NCBI GenBank assembly: GCA_030704615.1
Contig: CM060731.1
Coordinates: forward strand, 42,344,001-42,408,000
Direction of reading: 5' to 3'
Length of the DNA: 64,000 nt
From: Takakia lepidozioides
Lineage: Eukaryota > Streptophyta > Takakiopsida > Takakiales > Takakiaceae
Below are positions 1 to 10,940 of this stretch, piece after piece. Numbering within the stretch: position 1 is the stretch's first letter; every line of letters starts with the position of its first letter. The notes below the pieces were generated by a model. The model had not been told where the DNA came from, did not search any database, and saw nothing but the letters and a program-made list of their open reading frames with translations. The position numbers were made by a program, and so were the translations under genes.

Positions 1-149
1 CAACCCTCACATCGCTACATCCCTGCAAAATTTTGGGCCACAAAAAATGGAAAAAAAAAACTCACTATTGCAGAACTCTCTATGAAGATTGCATGAACTA
101 GAAGACAAATCAAGTTTGGAGTGCAAATGAGGGAAGAAACTGTGGTTTT

Positions 150-790
150 GGGTCCAAATGACTTTTGTTCACTCCCAAAATTGGCATGCACGTTGCATAT
201 GCCGTCATTAGACATATGGTTAAAAAATGGAATTAAAAAAAAATCATGTGCACGCGAAACGCAGTCCAACAGGTCCCAGAGTAATAGCAGATCCAACAGA
301 ATTCATTGAATGGGTCAACGGATGGTTGCCCATTGAAATGACTTTTGTTTGCTTTGAAACATTTCCAGAACGTTTGGTACACCCTCTCATAGGTCCCGGA
401 CTAATATGAGATCAATCGAAATTCGTTCAATGGCTCAACGGATGGTTGCCCATCCAAATGATTTTGGTTCGCTTTGAGACTTTGCCAGTATGTTCAATGT
501 ACCATCTAAGAGGTCCCAAAATAATATGAGATCAAATGAAATTTGTTCAATGGGCCAACGGATGGTTGCCCATCCAAATGATTTTTGTTTGTTTTGAAAC
601 TTGGGCAGTATGTTATGTATACCGTCTCACAGGTCCCGGACTAATACGAGGTCAATCGAAATTCATTCAATGGGCCAGCATTCATATAGTCGTTGATTCG
701 TTCCCCATCCACATGAATTATTTTGTGCTTCGAGAACTTTGTGGGTATGTTGTTCATACGTAGATAGAAATGATTATCACATACGAGACT
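150..790. repeat. Degenerate tandem repeat, ~120-bp unit
   Basis: The phrase CAACGGATGGTTGCC recurs near 316, 437 and 557, about 120 bp apart. It is followed each time by a similar stretch containing AGGTCCC and an ATGAGATCAA-like segment. Weaker copies are visible before 300 and after 660. No protein-coding signal was seen. The copies differ by roughly 10-20 percent, so this is an old array. It lies outside the mirrored part of the inverted duplication because the right arm ends earlier. Confidence 0.8.
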
Positions 791-1346
791 AGACAAAATT
801 TGTTTGGCAGACGACCGTTTGTTATTGGTTGACATCAATTTTTCTTGTTCTGAAACTTTCTGAGTTGATTGCAGATACCCACATACACGTCATGACCAAA
901 TATGAGACCATTGTAAATTTGTTGACAGGGTGAACCACTTCTTCCCCATCACATGAGTGAAAATGTGAAGAAAACGATGCTCATGCAATTGAAATTGGCC
1001 AGCAGGTGCCGTACATGTGTATTATCAAAATTGGTGCATATACAAAATTGGCAGAGTGCTATAAGGTACAACAGAAATCCGCATTGTCTATGTACTACGT
1101 TGCTAGTGATTCAAATCCTAGTCGTCACTGTCAGTCTTCACTTGATGTTGATGAAGGGGGCAAGGGATGTGATGTGTTGGCCTGATTTGCGCTGCCAATA
1201 TGGAGAACCTGGGACTGTGATCTCGTGATCAATGAGGGGCCCAACGAGATTAGATCAACGGTGGCCAGCATCCACCTACTTTTCGGCGAAAGTTGATTTT
1301 TTTCCAGACTCTCACGACGTGGCGGAGGTGGATCGACGGCAAGTGC
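791..1346. other. No recognisable gene
   Basis: I see only short frames without family signatures, and no tandem structure or RNA gene. Confidence 0.5.
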
Positions 1347-2690
1347 TCAGCCTGCATGCAAATTGACAACGTGGCCATCTACATTTGGCAACATAGCCCC
1401 TGAAACACGATGAAAACAGTCTGTCCATAGTCGCTTCCATTCCTCTACAACTGCCTTGATGCTACCCTTGAAACTTTCCAACACCCTCTCGCGGGCCCGG
1501 TCCCTAATCATTATGTCGTCCCGACTAAGAGCCTCATCGTACGCCTCCTTTAATTGGCGTTGACATATTATAGCATCTTCCAATTCGGACAGCAACAAAT
1601 GTCTCCCAATCGGTTCTCGGTCATATAATTCGGTCTATTCCGACATCCATGGAATCTGTGGGAGCCGGATAAACCTCGCCCTTCTCTGACTCCAATGCCC
1701 TCCCAAATACGTGGGATGGAACATATGTCTACATGATCCAAGCACATGACATCCCTCTGGGCCGTAAGGATTCATGCACATCGAACAAAGTGTGTCATCT
1801 GATATCCATGACGGCAAAATGCCTCGTGGTATATCTTCCCTCTCGGCCGCGTCGATATGGCTGCTCATCCTTGTTGTGGTGTCCCACTCCTCCTCTCTCT
1901 CCAATTCCTAGTTTATGCTTCTATTCAATTTCAAAATTATGTGCTCACATCAATCGAACATAGATTCCACATCTGCCCAGTTGGTATACCCGGCGAACAT
2001 GCTTGATGCGATGCGGAGATCGTTATACCTTTGCATGTTATCATAAATGTTATCCATGCTACGGTTTGACATACATGCGATACGTTGCAAGGCTGACAGT
2101 GCCCGCTCTACCCGTGCTTCTCCGGAGGCCAGGTGGGTCGCCCATTGTACCCAATTCTCCCAATCGCCATCCAATGGCACCCATGCCCAAATCTCCAATG
2201 CTTTTGACAAGCGCCATGCAGTTGCCATGGCAATGTCCCGCTCCCTTGTAACACGATCGACATCAGACACGGTGTCGGGTTGAATGGCTACCCTCGAGCA
2301 TTCCCCGGTTTCCACTACTGGTTCTTTTCCTTTTCTCCTTCTCTCATCCGCAATTCACTATTCTTCAACCATGGTTTCATCGGCCGCAGGGTCAAGGACG
2401 TCCGTAATTCCGTGAATGATGCGGTCAATACTGCGATCGGGCATTGTAAACTCCACGGCCATGTCCACGTCGTTCGTTCCAACCTCATTGTGGACAACAA
2501 TGCCTTCATTGTTTGGATGCGTGTCTTCAAATCTACCCTCCAACTCGGAAAGAGATTTGGAAAGCGACAATACTATTGACCCTAAACCCTTAACCCAAAA
2601 TGGGTTTGAATGAGTGCCAGAATAGTTCTTCAAAACTAATTTTGTAGAATGAAATGATACTGGAAGCCACAGGAGGCCTAGGGGGTGCAC
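1347..2690 (-). pseudogene. RING-like zinc finger protein pseudogene, single frame broken by stops
   Basis: One minus-strand frame runs from 2,690 to 1,347 (about 447 codons). It is interrupted only by in-frame stops: TAG near 2,356, TGA near 1,951, TAG near 1,905 and TAG near 1,632. No frameshift is needed. The N-terminal half is acidic and helical (for example MPDRSIDRIIHGITDVL). At 1,720-1,800 there is a RING-type pattern, CSMC followed by 14 residues and CRHMFH (C-x2-C-x14-C-x-H-x2-H). The C-terminal 80 residues look like a charged helix. The right-arm copy (50,850-51,548, plus strand) keeps the first stop and is then cut off by the 3.19-kb array. I do not recognise the family beyond the RING-like cysteine spacing. 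A short cryptic intron over one of the stops cannot be excluded. Confidence 0.55.
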
Positions 2691-2786
2691 TCCTCATTAA
2701 ATGTACCAGCCACGTGCGTGCACAGGAGGGGGTATTTTAAACCCTCCCATGTACAACATTATACATACCGAGGGGTTTTTTTTTTT
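2676..2786 (+). repeat. Short G-rich dispersed element (copy A)
   Basis: It starts with GGGGGTGCACTCCTC and contains CACAGGAGGGGGTATTTTAAA and TACATACCGAGGGG. The same element is at 10,696-10,845 and, mirrored, at 42,680-42,833 and 50,765-50,870. A related, more diverged copy is at 23,040-23,233. The recurring core is TACAGGAGGGGGT at about 45-bp spacing. No coding capacity. It may be the end of a larger mobile element. Confidence 0.7.
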
Positions 2787-2948
2787 TTTTTTTTTTTTCC
2801 TCCGCGATCTTTCTCCCCTTCCCTCCCGCGGCTTTCTCTTTTCCCTCTCCTCCTCTCATCTCCTCTCCACTCCTCTCCCACGTTCGCCTTCCCTTCCGCG
2901 GGCTTTCTGTTTTCCCTCCTCTCCTCTCCCCTCCTCTCCACAGGGCAT
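2779..2948 (+). repeat. T-run plus polypyrimidine element (copy A)
   Basis: An uninterrupted T tract is followed by about 150 bases that are almost pure C and T, with CCGCGGC and TCCGCGGGC embedded. It ends at CTCTCCACAGGGCATGG. It is made of two related halves. The same element is at 10,920-11,070 and, as its complement, at 50,588-50,762. The purine strand gives Arg/Lys/Glu-rich frames that are artefacts of composition. Confidence 0.75.
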
Positions 2949-3483
2949 GGTATTCTTCCTGATGTTTACAAGGTTTAAGGGAGAGTGAGCTTGGTCTTAG
3001 CAGGCCATTTTGTGGTGGTTTCTCAAAGACCAATCCGACATTACCTGAGTACAGACACCAGCAACACACCGAAGCGATCCTTTTGGGTTGATGGGAGGGC
3101 AAATCCTCCATGGGTCATGACACAAGGTCAAGGACAATGTGGTGAGGGCACCTTCTTCTTCGACCTATTTCAGCCCGTCTTGCCCTCTCATCAGAGTCGG
3201 CCCTGAATTTGCAGCACTGAGCAGACCTGACATGAGTTTTTAGAAGATTGACAATGGTGGGACAACTGCAATCGCAAGGTGTGGCATTTTCTTAAGGTAC
3301 GTTGTGAAGAATTTTTTCCTTCCTGTTATTGCGGGCTCTTGCCTCCTGTTAGTACCTGATTTGGTATTCTTCCAGATGTTTACAAGGTTCTTGGGAGAGT
3401 CAGCTTGGTCTTAGCAAGCCGTGCTCAGCTGCACCGTGGTGGTTCTCACTGACCAATCCGTCGTTACCTGACTACAGACACAA
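2942..3483. repeat. ~115-bp direct repeat pair near LINE fragment
   Basis: The stretch GGTATTCTTCC, then TGTTTACAAGG, then GAGCTTGGTCTTAGCA, then GACCAATCCG, then ACAGACAC occurs at about 2,948-3,060 and again at 3,363-3,482. The pair is mirrored in the right arm near 50,050-50,590. A phrase near 3,150 (GGCACCTTCTTCTTCGACC) resembles one near 20,560 in the PPR region, suggesting a shared dispersed repeat. Confidence 0.65.
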
Positions 3484-4310
3484 GTACACACACGAGAGGT
3501 TCTCTTTTGATCTCAGTCCAAACAGGAAGTGGTCAGAGGTACCAATATCAGTTCTGTCGATCAACACATTGGCACACTGGGGGAACAAAGTTTTGTCCAT
3601 TATGATATAGTCCACAATGGAACGTTCCCCAGTTTGGGATTTCTCACGAGTCCACTGCACTTGGTCACCTGCAGTTGAAGTCCTTGCCCTTGGTTGTCTT
3701 CCTAGAGCGCGCCATTGAATCACCAATGTCTAAGACCGCTCTCCAGCCAGTCAAGGGACAAACTTCTTTGAGATTGAATTGATCTGGGACTCTATTAGAA
3801 GCACTTTTGGTCATTGCATCATTCAATGTATAGCACCACTTGACCTTTGGCAAGGAACAAAGCACAGTCCAGTTTTACATCTTCGAAGGCTTTGTCTGCG
3901 TCAGAACTAAGGGTCCCCTCTGTGGGCATGTAAACACAACCCACAAAGAGGTCCTTCGTTCTCATGCCGCCCTTCAGATTCAGTTTTAGCCAGATACTAT
4001 GCTCGTACCTCAAACCCTTGTTGATAATTTCACAATTGTCAAACAAGAAAATCACGGACAAAGAATCCAACCCCTTTTTGACCGCGTTTGGCAGAGGCTG
4101 CCTCGAGAGTACACATCTTACCTGCCCATTTATAACCTTGACATCTCCAACCAATTTATCTGACGTTTCCCATGTTTTCTTGCCCAGCACAGATATGAAT
4201 ATCATTAGTCCGAAGCACTTGTCCCACTTCAAGTTGTTTCCTTTGGTTGATCAACCCTGAGAAGTTGAAAGTGGCCAGCCGCAATTTTGCATGTGAATTG
4301 TTTGTCGTCT
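3472..4310 (-). pseudogene. LINE endonuclease (EEP/AP-endonuclease) fragment, left arm
   Basis: Minus-strand frames contain segments typical of the endonuclease domain of non-LTR retrotransposons. These are DLFVGCVYMPTEGTLS (the VYMP strand), then RSIVDYIIMDKTLFP and a terminal GTSDHF motif near 3,540, which matches the conserved SDH of exonuclease-endonuclease-phosphatase enzymes. Several frameshifts separate the parts. The family's endonuclease nicks target DNA to prime reverse transcription. The mirrored copy at 49,240-50,064 keeps the N-terminal ATFNFSGLINQRKQLE and AGQETWE parts better. No intact reverse transcriptase follows, so this is a dead fragment. Confidence 0.75.
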
Positions 4311-4790
4311 AGGTAGCTTGTGATTGCTCCTGGACGGCCAACCGTTCTGCAAAGGGGGGACAGTTACCCCATGGATTCAACCTCATCCAGAGCATCAAAC
4401 CGATTAGAAACTCTCAAGTTGAAGTCCTTGCCATTGGTTGTCTTCCTAGAGCGCCCCATTGAATCACCAATGTCTAAGACCGCTCTCCAGCCAGTCAAGG
4501 GACGAACTTCTTTGAGATTGAATTGATTTGGGACTCAATTAGAAGCACTTTTTGTCATTGTAACCTTCAACGTACCCCTGTTAAAAGTCTCGAGATGGAA
4601 CCATTAGCCATGAAATCCAAGCCTAAGCTAGAGCTTGTAGTTTTAAAGATATAGAGTCGATGTTTCCAAGATATAGAGTCGATTAACTTAGGATATAATC
4701 TGGTGTTGGACATATGTTGCAGCTGACCCCACCATCTGACCTTTGAATTCATTTGTGGGCGTTTGCAGTGCGTGTCCAAGCCTGGAGGTT
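4310..4790 (-). pseudogene. LINE fragments: duplicated endonuclease piece plus C-terminal piece
   Basis: Bases 4,418-4,570 repeat 3,674-3,832 almost exactly (both contain CTTCCTAGAGCGC and CACCAATGTCTAAGACCGC), so the element carries an internal duplication. At 4,567-4,779 the minus strand reads KVRWWGQLQHMSN and LIDSISWKH, the same C-terminal LINE segment seen in the GNAT intron at 37,180-37,270. The right-arm mirror is at 48,748-48,993. Confidence 0.65.
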
Positions 4791-4979
4791 AGCTATTTCA
4801 TGAGCATGAGCGGCATGAGCGGAGTAGCAAGACAATCGGTTTTCATGAGCAGAAGTACAAACAAATTTCGAAAATAAAAAACATTATAAAATATTAATTT
4901 AATGGAATGTGTCAGAAAAAACAAATATATTATTCGGCACCTTGAAGGGGAAATTGTAGTTTTGAGAGTTGTGCTCATG

Positions 4980-5430
4980 ATATTTCGTCTTCCGCTCATG
5001 CCAATTCCCAGCGACATGTGCAAAAATGGCGCCGAATTTCACGGTAATATAGGGTCCGTAACCGGAAAAAACCGCGACGTATTTCGCGGTAATAGGTCTC
5101 TCTAGCGAAAAATGGTGCCGAATTCCGCGGCTATAGGTCCCCTCATGACAGGTGCGTAAGCCCAAAATTTGGAAATGTGGCGCGCGAATTTCGGTACATG
5201 GTGCCGGGGATTGCACAGATGTTGGGCAGTTCTGGGCCATGTGACTGGAAATTCGACGCCATTTTTCCAGACATCGTTCCCGAGCATGTTCGGACTTAGC
5301 CAGTTTTCGGCCCAAAATAGGGAAATTCGGCGCCATTTTTCCAGACACAGGGGTACCAGTGCATGTTGGGACTTAGCCAGTTTTCGGCCCCAAAATAGAG
5401 AAATTCGGCGCCATTTTTCCAGAAATGGCC
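4980..5430. repeat. Cluster of GGCGCC palindrome half-sites, left arm
   Basis: At least six copies of AAATTCGGCGCCATTTTTCCA or its complement lie here, spaced irregularly (50-90 bp), with CTTAGCCAGTTTTCGGCCC between some of them. Mirrored at 48,110-48,520. The same word builds the arrays at 12,290-13,640, 16,930-17,640 and 40,868-41,080. Confidence 0.8.
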
Positions 5431-5576
5431 CCACAACTGCTTCTGTTGGATCTCAGTTTGAATGGAATATTGCCTCATTCCAGGAGTTTTGGGGTGCATT
5501 TCATTACACTGCAAAAAAAGTCTGATACATGAAAATGCAATTGAAAATATCCATATGGAGGATTCCCTTTGCCCCA

Positions 5577-7701
5577 TCAATGATTTCTGGAATCCCTAAG
5601 GAGGAGTTTGTGCAGCTCGTTCCGCTCAACGCCGGTGCATGAATAAAGTCATCAATAGTCACGTTCATCCTCAACCTCTTCAGGTAAATGTAATACAGAT
5701 GTTTGCACGAATAATACTTTGAACCCTTCTTTGCTTCCATCAACGAGAAGTCCGTACAATTGCAAGTCGGCTCCACTCCAATCGTAATTGTGTATACATC
5801 GTCGCGTACAGCCGAGCCGGCCGTTGCCATCCGATAAACACGCCCAAGGCCGGGTGGAGGTACGTCCACGGAGCTCTGAATAGTGCAAGCCATCCCAAGA
5901 GCATTGGCAATCCGAGTCTCATTCAACTTGTTGGAGGGTGTCGTCTCTTCACTCTTCCGAATCGCATTGTGGGATGTGCAGAATTGTCCAATCCGGACTG
6001 GCAGTCTGCAATGGCTGGGTCTGAGGAACTGGAAATGTGTGGGCCGGGACATCTGTGCGTTGCATCATTCGAAATCCTGCTGCAGATAGAGCATCCGCCT
6101 CATTCTGAGAGAGGCTGCAACCCGGTGCAACAGGCCAGACGCCCGGAGGCTCCGGCATTCCCTGAATCCCGTACTTGGGCTTGCCAAATACACAGGTCAT
6201 TATGTCGTGCCTACAGAACCAAAACGTCTGCGTTGTGGCGTGAGCAAATGTGGGAGTCAAAAATCTGCCGCTGAAACAAGGTACAGATACAGCACCGTGT
6301 GGGTTCCTCCGAATCATCTCACCATAGCGTGCTCTCGTATCCACCCGAATGGCGCAGCACTTCCCTCGAAACGCCGGCAATGTCCTTGCAATTCTCCACT
6401 GTGACTCCGACACTCTTGTCTCCACAATGGGTATGTTGTACTCTGCGTTACCACAGATAGCTCGTTATGTTCCTCGGGCATGTGCCCTGTGCTCAAAGGA
6501 GATGGCGATCTTGAACGTGCGGGACTTGCGGTGCTCGACGAGACCTCTCGGGGCAACATCACGGGACCACGAGGGAGCGTGCGAATATTCTTGTCAGCTC
6601 GCCATGAATCCTCTTCCCCGCTAGGTGCCTCGTCAAGTCTTCGTCTCACTAGACGAGTATGAACATCTCCTTCCAAATGTTGGCCTCTTCGAAGCAATGG
6701 CGTGTCCCGAAGGCCCTCTCGCAAGGCCGCCGCCCACTTCCGAGGATTTTTCGATATGGAGGTAGTCCGCATCATCATTTCCTGCTTGTCCGGCCCCAAG
6801 CCCCACTGTTTCCCTTTCAAGAACTCGTTGTACCCTGCCTGCCTCAATTGACCTCACAATGTCCCCGTTGTGGCAGTGAGGATGTCCACCAGATGCGCCG
6901 CAGAGGAGCATGCCAGGAAGAATGCACTGATTCGGCCATGTTTGTCGTGGGCATGTCGATGTCGGAGTCGAGACACATTTCCTGCACAAGCACATGTTGA
7001 GGTTACAAGCAAGTTACAAATAATGCCAAGAATAATATTCAACGGGATGCGAATTCGTGCAACTCACCTCCCCGCATATAGTCGCCGAACTGGAGGAAAC
7101 GATAATGCCACCATGCTAGCCAACTGACCAATGCTCCCTCGTCTGATTTCCTTACAACACCTGACGATGTCCACCAAGCCCGTATACATGCAAACTGTGT
7201 CTCTGCATCATCATCCAAGGTGGGAGCGCGCTTCCACGCAAGAACCATGGAACGGTGCTCCTCTCTGAAATCTGGCGGCACGAGCCTGGTTGTGTACTGC
7301 GAAAGGCTCTGCTGAAAATGGAACCCACAAAATCTCTCCTTGCCTTCCATGGGAACATTGGGGTCTTGCCCGTACACCCTTCGGATGGCAGCCCAATTTG
7401 CTTGTGCGTTGTCCGCCATGAAACCACGGAAATTGGGAGGGGCAATCCCGCCTTGGCCATCTGTTCGTTTTATTCCCTGCCAAAGAAGCATCTCCGATTG
7501 TGTGTCCTCTCCTTTCATCTCACAAATAGCAATTGTCATTGGCATCCTGCAGTGGGTGTCGTAGACATGTGCACCCATTGTCACCCACTGGTGATTTGTA
7601 ATTCGCTTGATATGGTCGAACATAACCCAACTGTTTGACAAGTCCCCACTCGTCATCCTGTCGACCAGTTTGACGCCGCTGCCAGGTCCACATATGGACA
7701 T
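5577..7701 (-). pseudogene. MULE/SWIM transposase pseudogene, left arm
   Basis: This is the mirror copy of the intact gene at 45,824-47,958. Exon 1 (7,701 to about 7,072) is open but carries an inserted A and a missing C about 35 bases apart. These shift and restore the frame, so roughly a dozen residues differ. Exon 2 is broken into at least four frames between 7,000 and 5,577 by small indels. Recognisable parts remain: the FMADNAQANW segment, the FCGFH segment, and a SWIM finger (CNC, then CKH) near 5,720-5,790. The duplication therefore left one intact and one dead transposase. Confidence 0.85.
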
Positions 7702-8059
7702 TTTGAATACGAAACAACGATCTTACACAGTCCATAGGATTAGTGACAGGTGGACGAAAGAAAACATCAGGGAAATGGCCGGCGGAAGAAAGGGCGAAAG
7801 TCAGTTTAAAAGTGGACGCGTGGAAGTCAGGCCGTGACGCACAGCTGAGAAGGAGCTGCAAGAACAAGTGTCATCAAGAAAAAAGGACAGGAGTGGCCGT
7901 CAAAGTACCTACCTACTACGTCAAAGAGGATGGATGGCGGGCCCATTAATGCATACGGAAAAAGGGTAATGGAACATACGGCGAGTACAGAAAAACAATT
8001 TCTTGTCACGTGTGTTATCCTAGTGGACAGGCCAGCAGGGAAAATCCACTAAAGAAAAT

Positions 8060-8297
8060 TAATTCTAAAATCCAGTCACAGCGGTTACAGCCAATCATGA
8101 AGCAGGAGCAACTTCAAGAAAGTAAAAAGTTCTGAGCGTAAGAGTCGGCGTCGTTCCAAGTAAACGGGCGTCTCGACGGGACAGACAATCAATGCGATAG
8201 TTTTGAAGCTATGAGGGAACTAGCAGATTATGCTCGCGATACTACTCACGCAATGGCGAGGAAACAGAAGAACAGAGAGTAACTTTTCTCTTGATCA
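8060..8297. other. Intergenic, between divergent MULE and coiled-coil genes
   Basis: MULE (minus) and the coiled-coil gene (plus) are transcribed away from each other, so 7,870-8,300 would hold both promoters. I see no convincing TATA box. The arrangement is the same in the right arm (45,300-45,800). Confidence 0.35.
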
Positions 8298-10715
8298 ATG
8301 CTTGCAAGCCCCGCAGGTTTACATGACACTACCCATAGCATTTGTGGCAATCATACGTTTGTGCTTTGTGCTCTGCAGGCATTACTTCAGTTGTTACAGC
8401 CACAGCCTTACGGTTTCTCTAAAATGAAGAGAGTAAGAGGGATGGAGGACATCAAGGTGAAAAGCACCACAATCCTGCAGAAACAGACGATTGCGACGCC
8501 ATACGCGGTGAAGTTACTAGAGGAACTGCGATTACAAGGATTGCAAAACAAGGATTGGACATTGCACCATCGGAAGTACATGTTAGAATTCTTGCAGAAC
8601 TTTGACCCAAAGACAGGAGCCACAATGGTGAAGGGAGTTGAATTAGAACTTACTCCCTTATACCTACAGCAATTGTTTTCATTGCCAGCAGGTCAGGTTC
8701 ATGTGGACGAGCACAGGGCTAGATTGCAGATGAAAGATTTGTTTGAAGAAGGGAGTTTCTTTAAAACTCAAGGCTATGCTTGTACCAAAGCGGTGTACCC
8801 AGGGCTCAAGGAGGTAGGCCAGATATTGAACGTTATGTTTGCCATGAAACAGAACCAGCAGTATTTGAGCAGATCCTTCACAGAGGAAATACTCAAAGGC
8901 CTGAGAGGAGAAGAGGTAGCATGGGAGAACATCATGTACAACGGACTGGTAGAGGAGATGAAAAGATTGCAGGGAACTGCCGCTAAATCTCCTATCATAG
9001 TATCTGGGCCAGTCATTGCACAAATCATCCTAGACTCATGCGTACTTGATGCGAGAGAAAGGAAGGAAATGGGAGTGTTTGAAATAACAACCACTACCAT
9101 AGAAGAGCAAGGTTCTTCATAGGGTGAAGGAGGATTGGCAGAGCATCAACAGCCCAAAAGACAGAGGAAAGGGATCACGTTGGAAGCCGAACCATTAGCT
9201 AAAAGGCAGCAGGAGGAAGAAGTTACTCAAGCTCTTGTGCAGGAGAGGGTACAGCAGCACAGAGATCAAGGGTTACAAACAGCACAACCTGTGGAGAGGG
9301 AACATGAAGTCAATTCAGTATCACAGCCATCACAGCCAGGTGAACGGCTTGCCAAAGAGTTACCACAAGTGGTCCATGCGGTTCCTCCACAAATAATAGA
9401 TTTGGAAACAGAAGGGTTAGATATTCCAACTACAGAGCAAGTGGTGGCAGAGATTGAGAGAGGTGATCTTCTCTATGAAGACTCTAGTTTGCTCAGAGAG
9501 AGAATGGAGCCAGAGGTCCAAAATCTGTCTAGTGAACTTCCTGATGTGCAAGTAATACCCCCACCAGCACCACAAGTTCCAGAAGAGGAACATCAGGACA
9601 CAGCAGCATCTGGGAGAAATGAGGAAATTGAGAAGGAGGATTTGGTGGAGCAGTGGCCTGAGTGGTTTGTGAGGCATCATCCTATGGATGAGAGGGGTGA
9701 ACAGCAGCATGTTAACCATGATGGGCCTCAGCAGGCTATGCTGATGAACTCCATAAGCCGAACCCTCAATTTGTTGGGAACTTACATGAAGTCACATGTT
9801 CCAGTGACTCAGTTGGAAGTTCTGAAGGAGGAACTCAGAAAAGAGTTCGAAAATCGGTTGGCAACCGAGTGTGTTAACAAAGTTGAGATGGAAGTGCATC
9901 TGCAGTTGCAACAGGAGTTGAGGGAAACAAAGAATGCTCTGCAATTTGCTAAGCAGCAACTGATTGAGGGGGGTCTGGAGCAAGACCATCTGCAGGAGAT
10001 ACACAAGCAGAAATTATTCCAATTGCAGAACAAGCATGAGGATGAGATGCAAGGACTAAAGGAACAACAGGCAGAGTTGGAGGTAGTACATCAAAGGATG
10101 ACGGTGCAATGTGCCACCCTCACAAATGTTCTAGAGTAAGCCACAACAGAAGCCAACCAGCAGAGGGAGCGATGTGTAAGGGCAGAAACGGAGGTAGTGG
10201 AGCAAGCCAAATTCATTGTGGACCTCAAAGATACAATATGTCACAATGAGGGTGCTTTACAGCAATACAAACAGGTTGAGGCTAACCAGGAGAAGTACAT
10301 TGTGGAGTTACAACAGACCCTTATGTCGAATAGGAATCAACTCTATGTAGCTAACAAGACAGCGAGGGAAGCCAATAATCTGGCTGCAGCTTATGCCAAT
10401 TTAGTTGAACCTCATGAGAAGCGCATGCAAGGATTGCAACAGCAGTTAGATGCCTATAGACTCAAGGAGGAGCAGAGTCTCAGAGATGTTACACATGACA
10501 GAGTGGATGACCAACTTTTAAAAGTATGGTTAGCACAAGGGCCAGTGGAAGGGAAAGCACCGAGAAAGCTCACCCAGGGGGAGATGAATGACCTGAGGCT
10601 GCAAGTGCAGAATATTGCCACCACTACTATAGACAATGTCTATAGTAGAATAGGAGAGCTCCAAGAGGATGTGGATACACTGCAGACTCAACCCGGGGGG
10701 TGCACTCCTCATTAA
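8298..10715 (+). pseudogene. Gag-like or plant-mobile-type protein with long coiled coil, left arm
   Basis: One frame of about 806 codons is interrupted only by TAG at 9,120 and TAA at 10,137. Residues 1-270 form a globular part, including LELTPLYLQQLFSLPAGQ. This resembles the N-terminal region of plant retroelement ORF1/plant-mobile-domain proteins, but I cannot assign it firmly. Residues 280-500 are Gln/Glu/Pro-rich and disordered. Residues 510-800 have strong heptad character (many Q, E, L, K) and form a long coiled coil. The frame ends in PGGCTPH, where the G-rich element at 10,696 begins, so the native C-terminus was lost to an insertion before the arms duplicated. The first stop is CAG in the right arm. 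It may be a structural protein of the element that also carries the transposase. Function unknown. Confidence 0.6.
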
Positions 10716-10845
10716 ATGTACCAGCCACGTGCGTGCACAGGAGGGGGTATTTTAAACCCCCCCATGTACAACATTATACATACAGAGGGGGGTTCAAAAC
10801 ACCTTAAATATAATTTTACAGGAGGGGGTTGTTGAGTTTTAAGGG
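10696..10845 (+). repeat. Short G-rich dispersed element (copy B)
   Basis: Same element as at 2,676: GGGGGGTGCACTCC, then CACAGGAGGGGGTATTTTAAA, AGAGGGGGGTTCAAAAC and TTACAGGAGGGGGTTG. It interrupts the 3' end of the coiled-coil gene. Mirrored at 42,680-42,833. Confidence 0.7.
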
Positions 10846-10940
10846 ATAGTGTAGTGGTAAGAATGGCGATTTCGCCGCGATGCATCCCGGGATCAAATCG
10901 TGGGACCGTCGTTTTGTTTGTTTTTTTTTTTTTTTTTCGC
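10843..10940 (+). repeat. tRNA-derived SINE head with T-run
   Basis: TAGTGTAGTGG at 10,847-10,857 is a perfect match to the pol III A-box consensus (TRGYNNANNNG). GGATCAAATCG at 10,890-10,900 matches the B box at 8 of 11 positions. Box spacing (32 bases) is tRNA-like, and GGCGATTTCGCC between them can pair like an anticodon arm. A long T-run starts at 10,920, as in plant SINEs ending in T. It is too degenerate to be a working tRNA gene. The right arm keeps only the part up to the base equivalent to 10,883, where its 4.48-kb deletion starts. Confidence 0.55.

Noticed and set aside
1-300. Small frames at the window edge
   Set aside because: They lie in or beside the degenerate 120-bp repeat and have no similarity to known families.
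2737-3111. Lys/Arg/Glu-rich 124-aa protein on the minus strand
   Set aside because: It is the translation of the polypyrimidine tract and T-run, with no domain and homopolymer-dependent frame.
9417-9719. Leucine-rich 100-aa membrane-like protein on the minus strand (mirror at 43,789-44,106)
   Set aside because: Antisense shadow of the Gln/Glu-rich coiled-coil frame; CAG/GAG codons read backwards give Leu/Cys-rich peptides.
10847-10915. Functional tRNA gene
   Set aside because: The B box has three mismatches, acceptor stems do not pair, and no standard anticodon loop is clear; a SINE head is the better reading.
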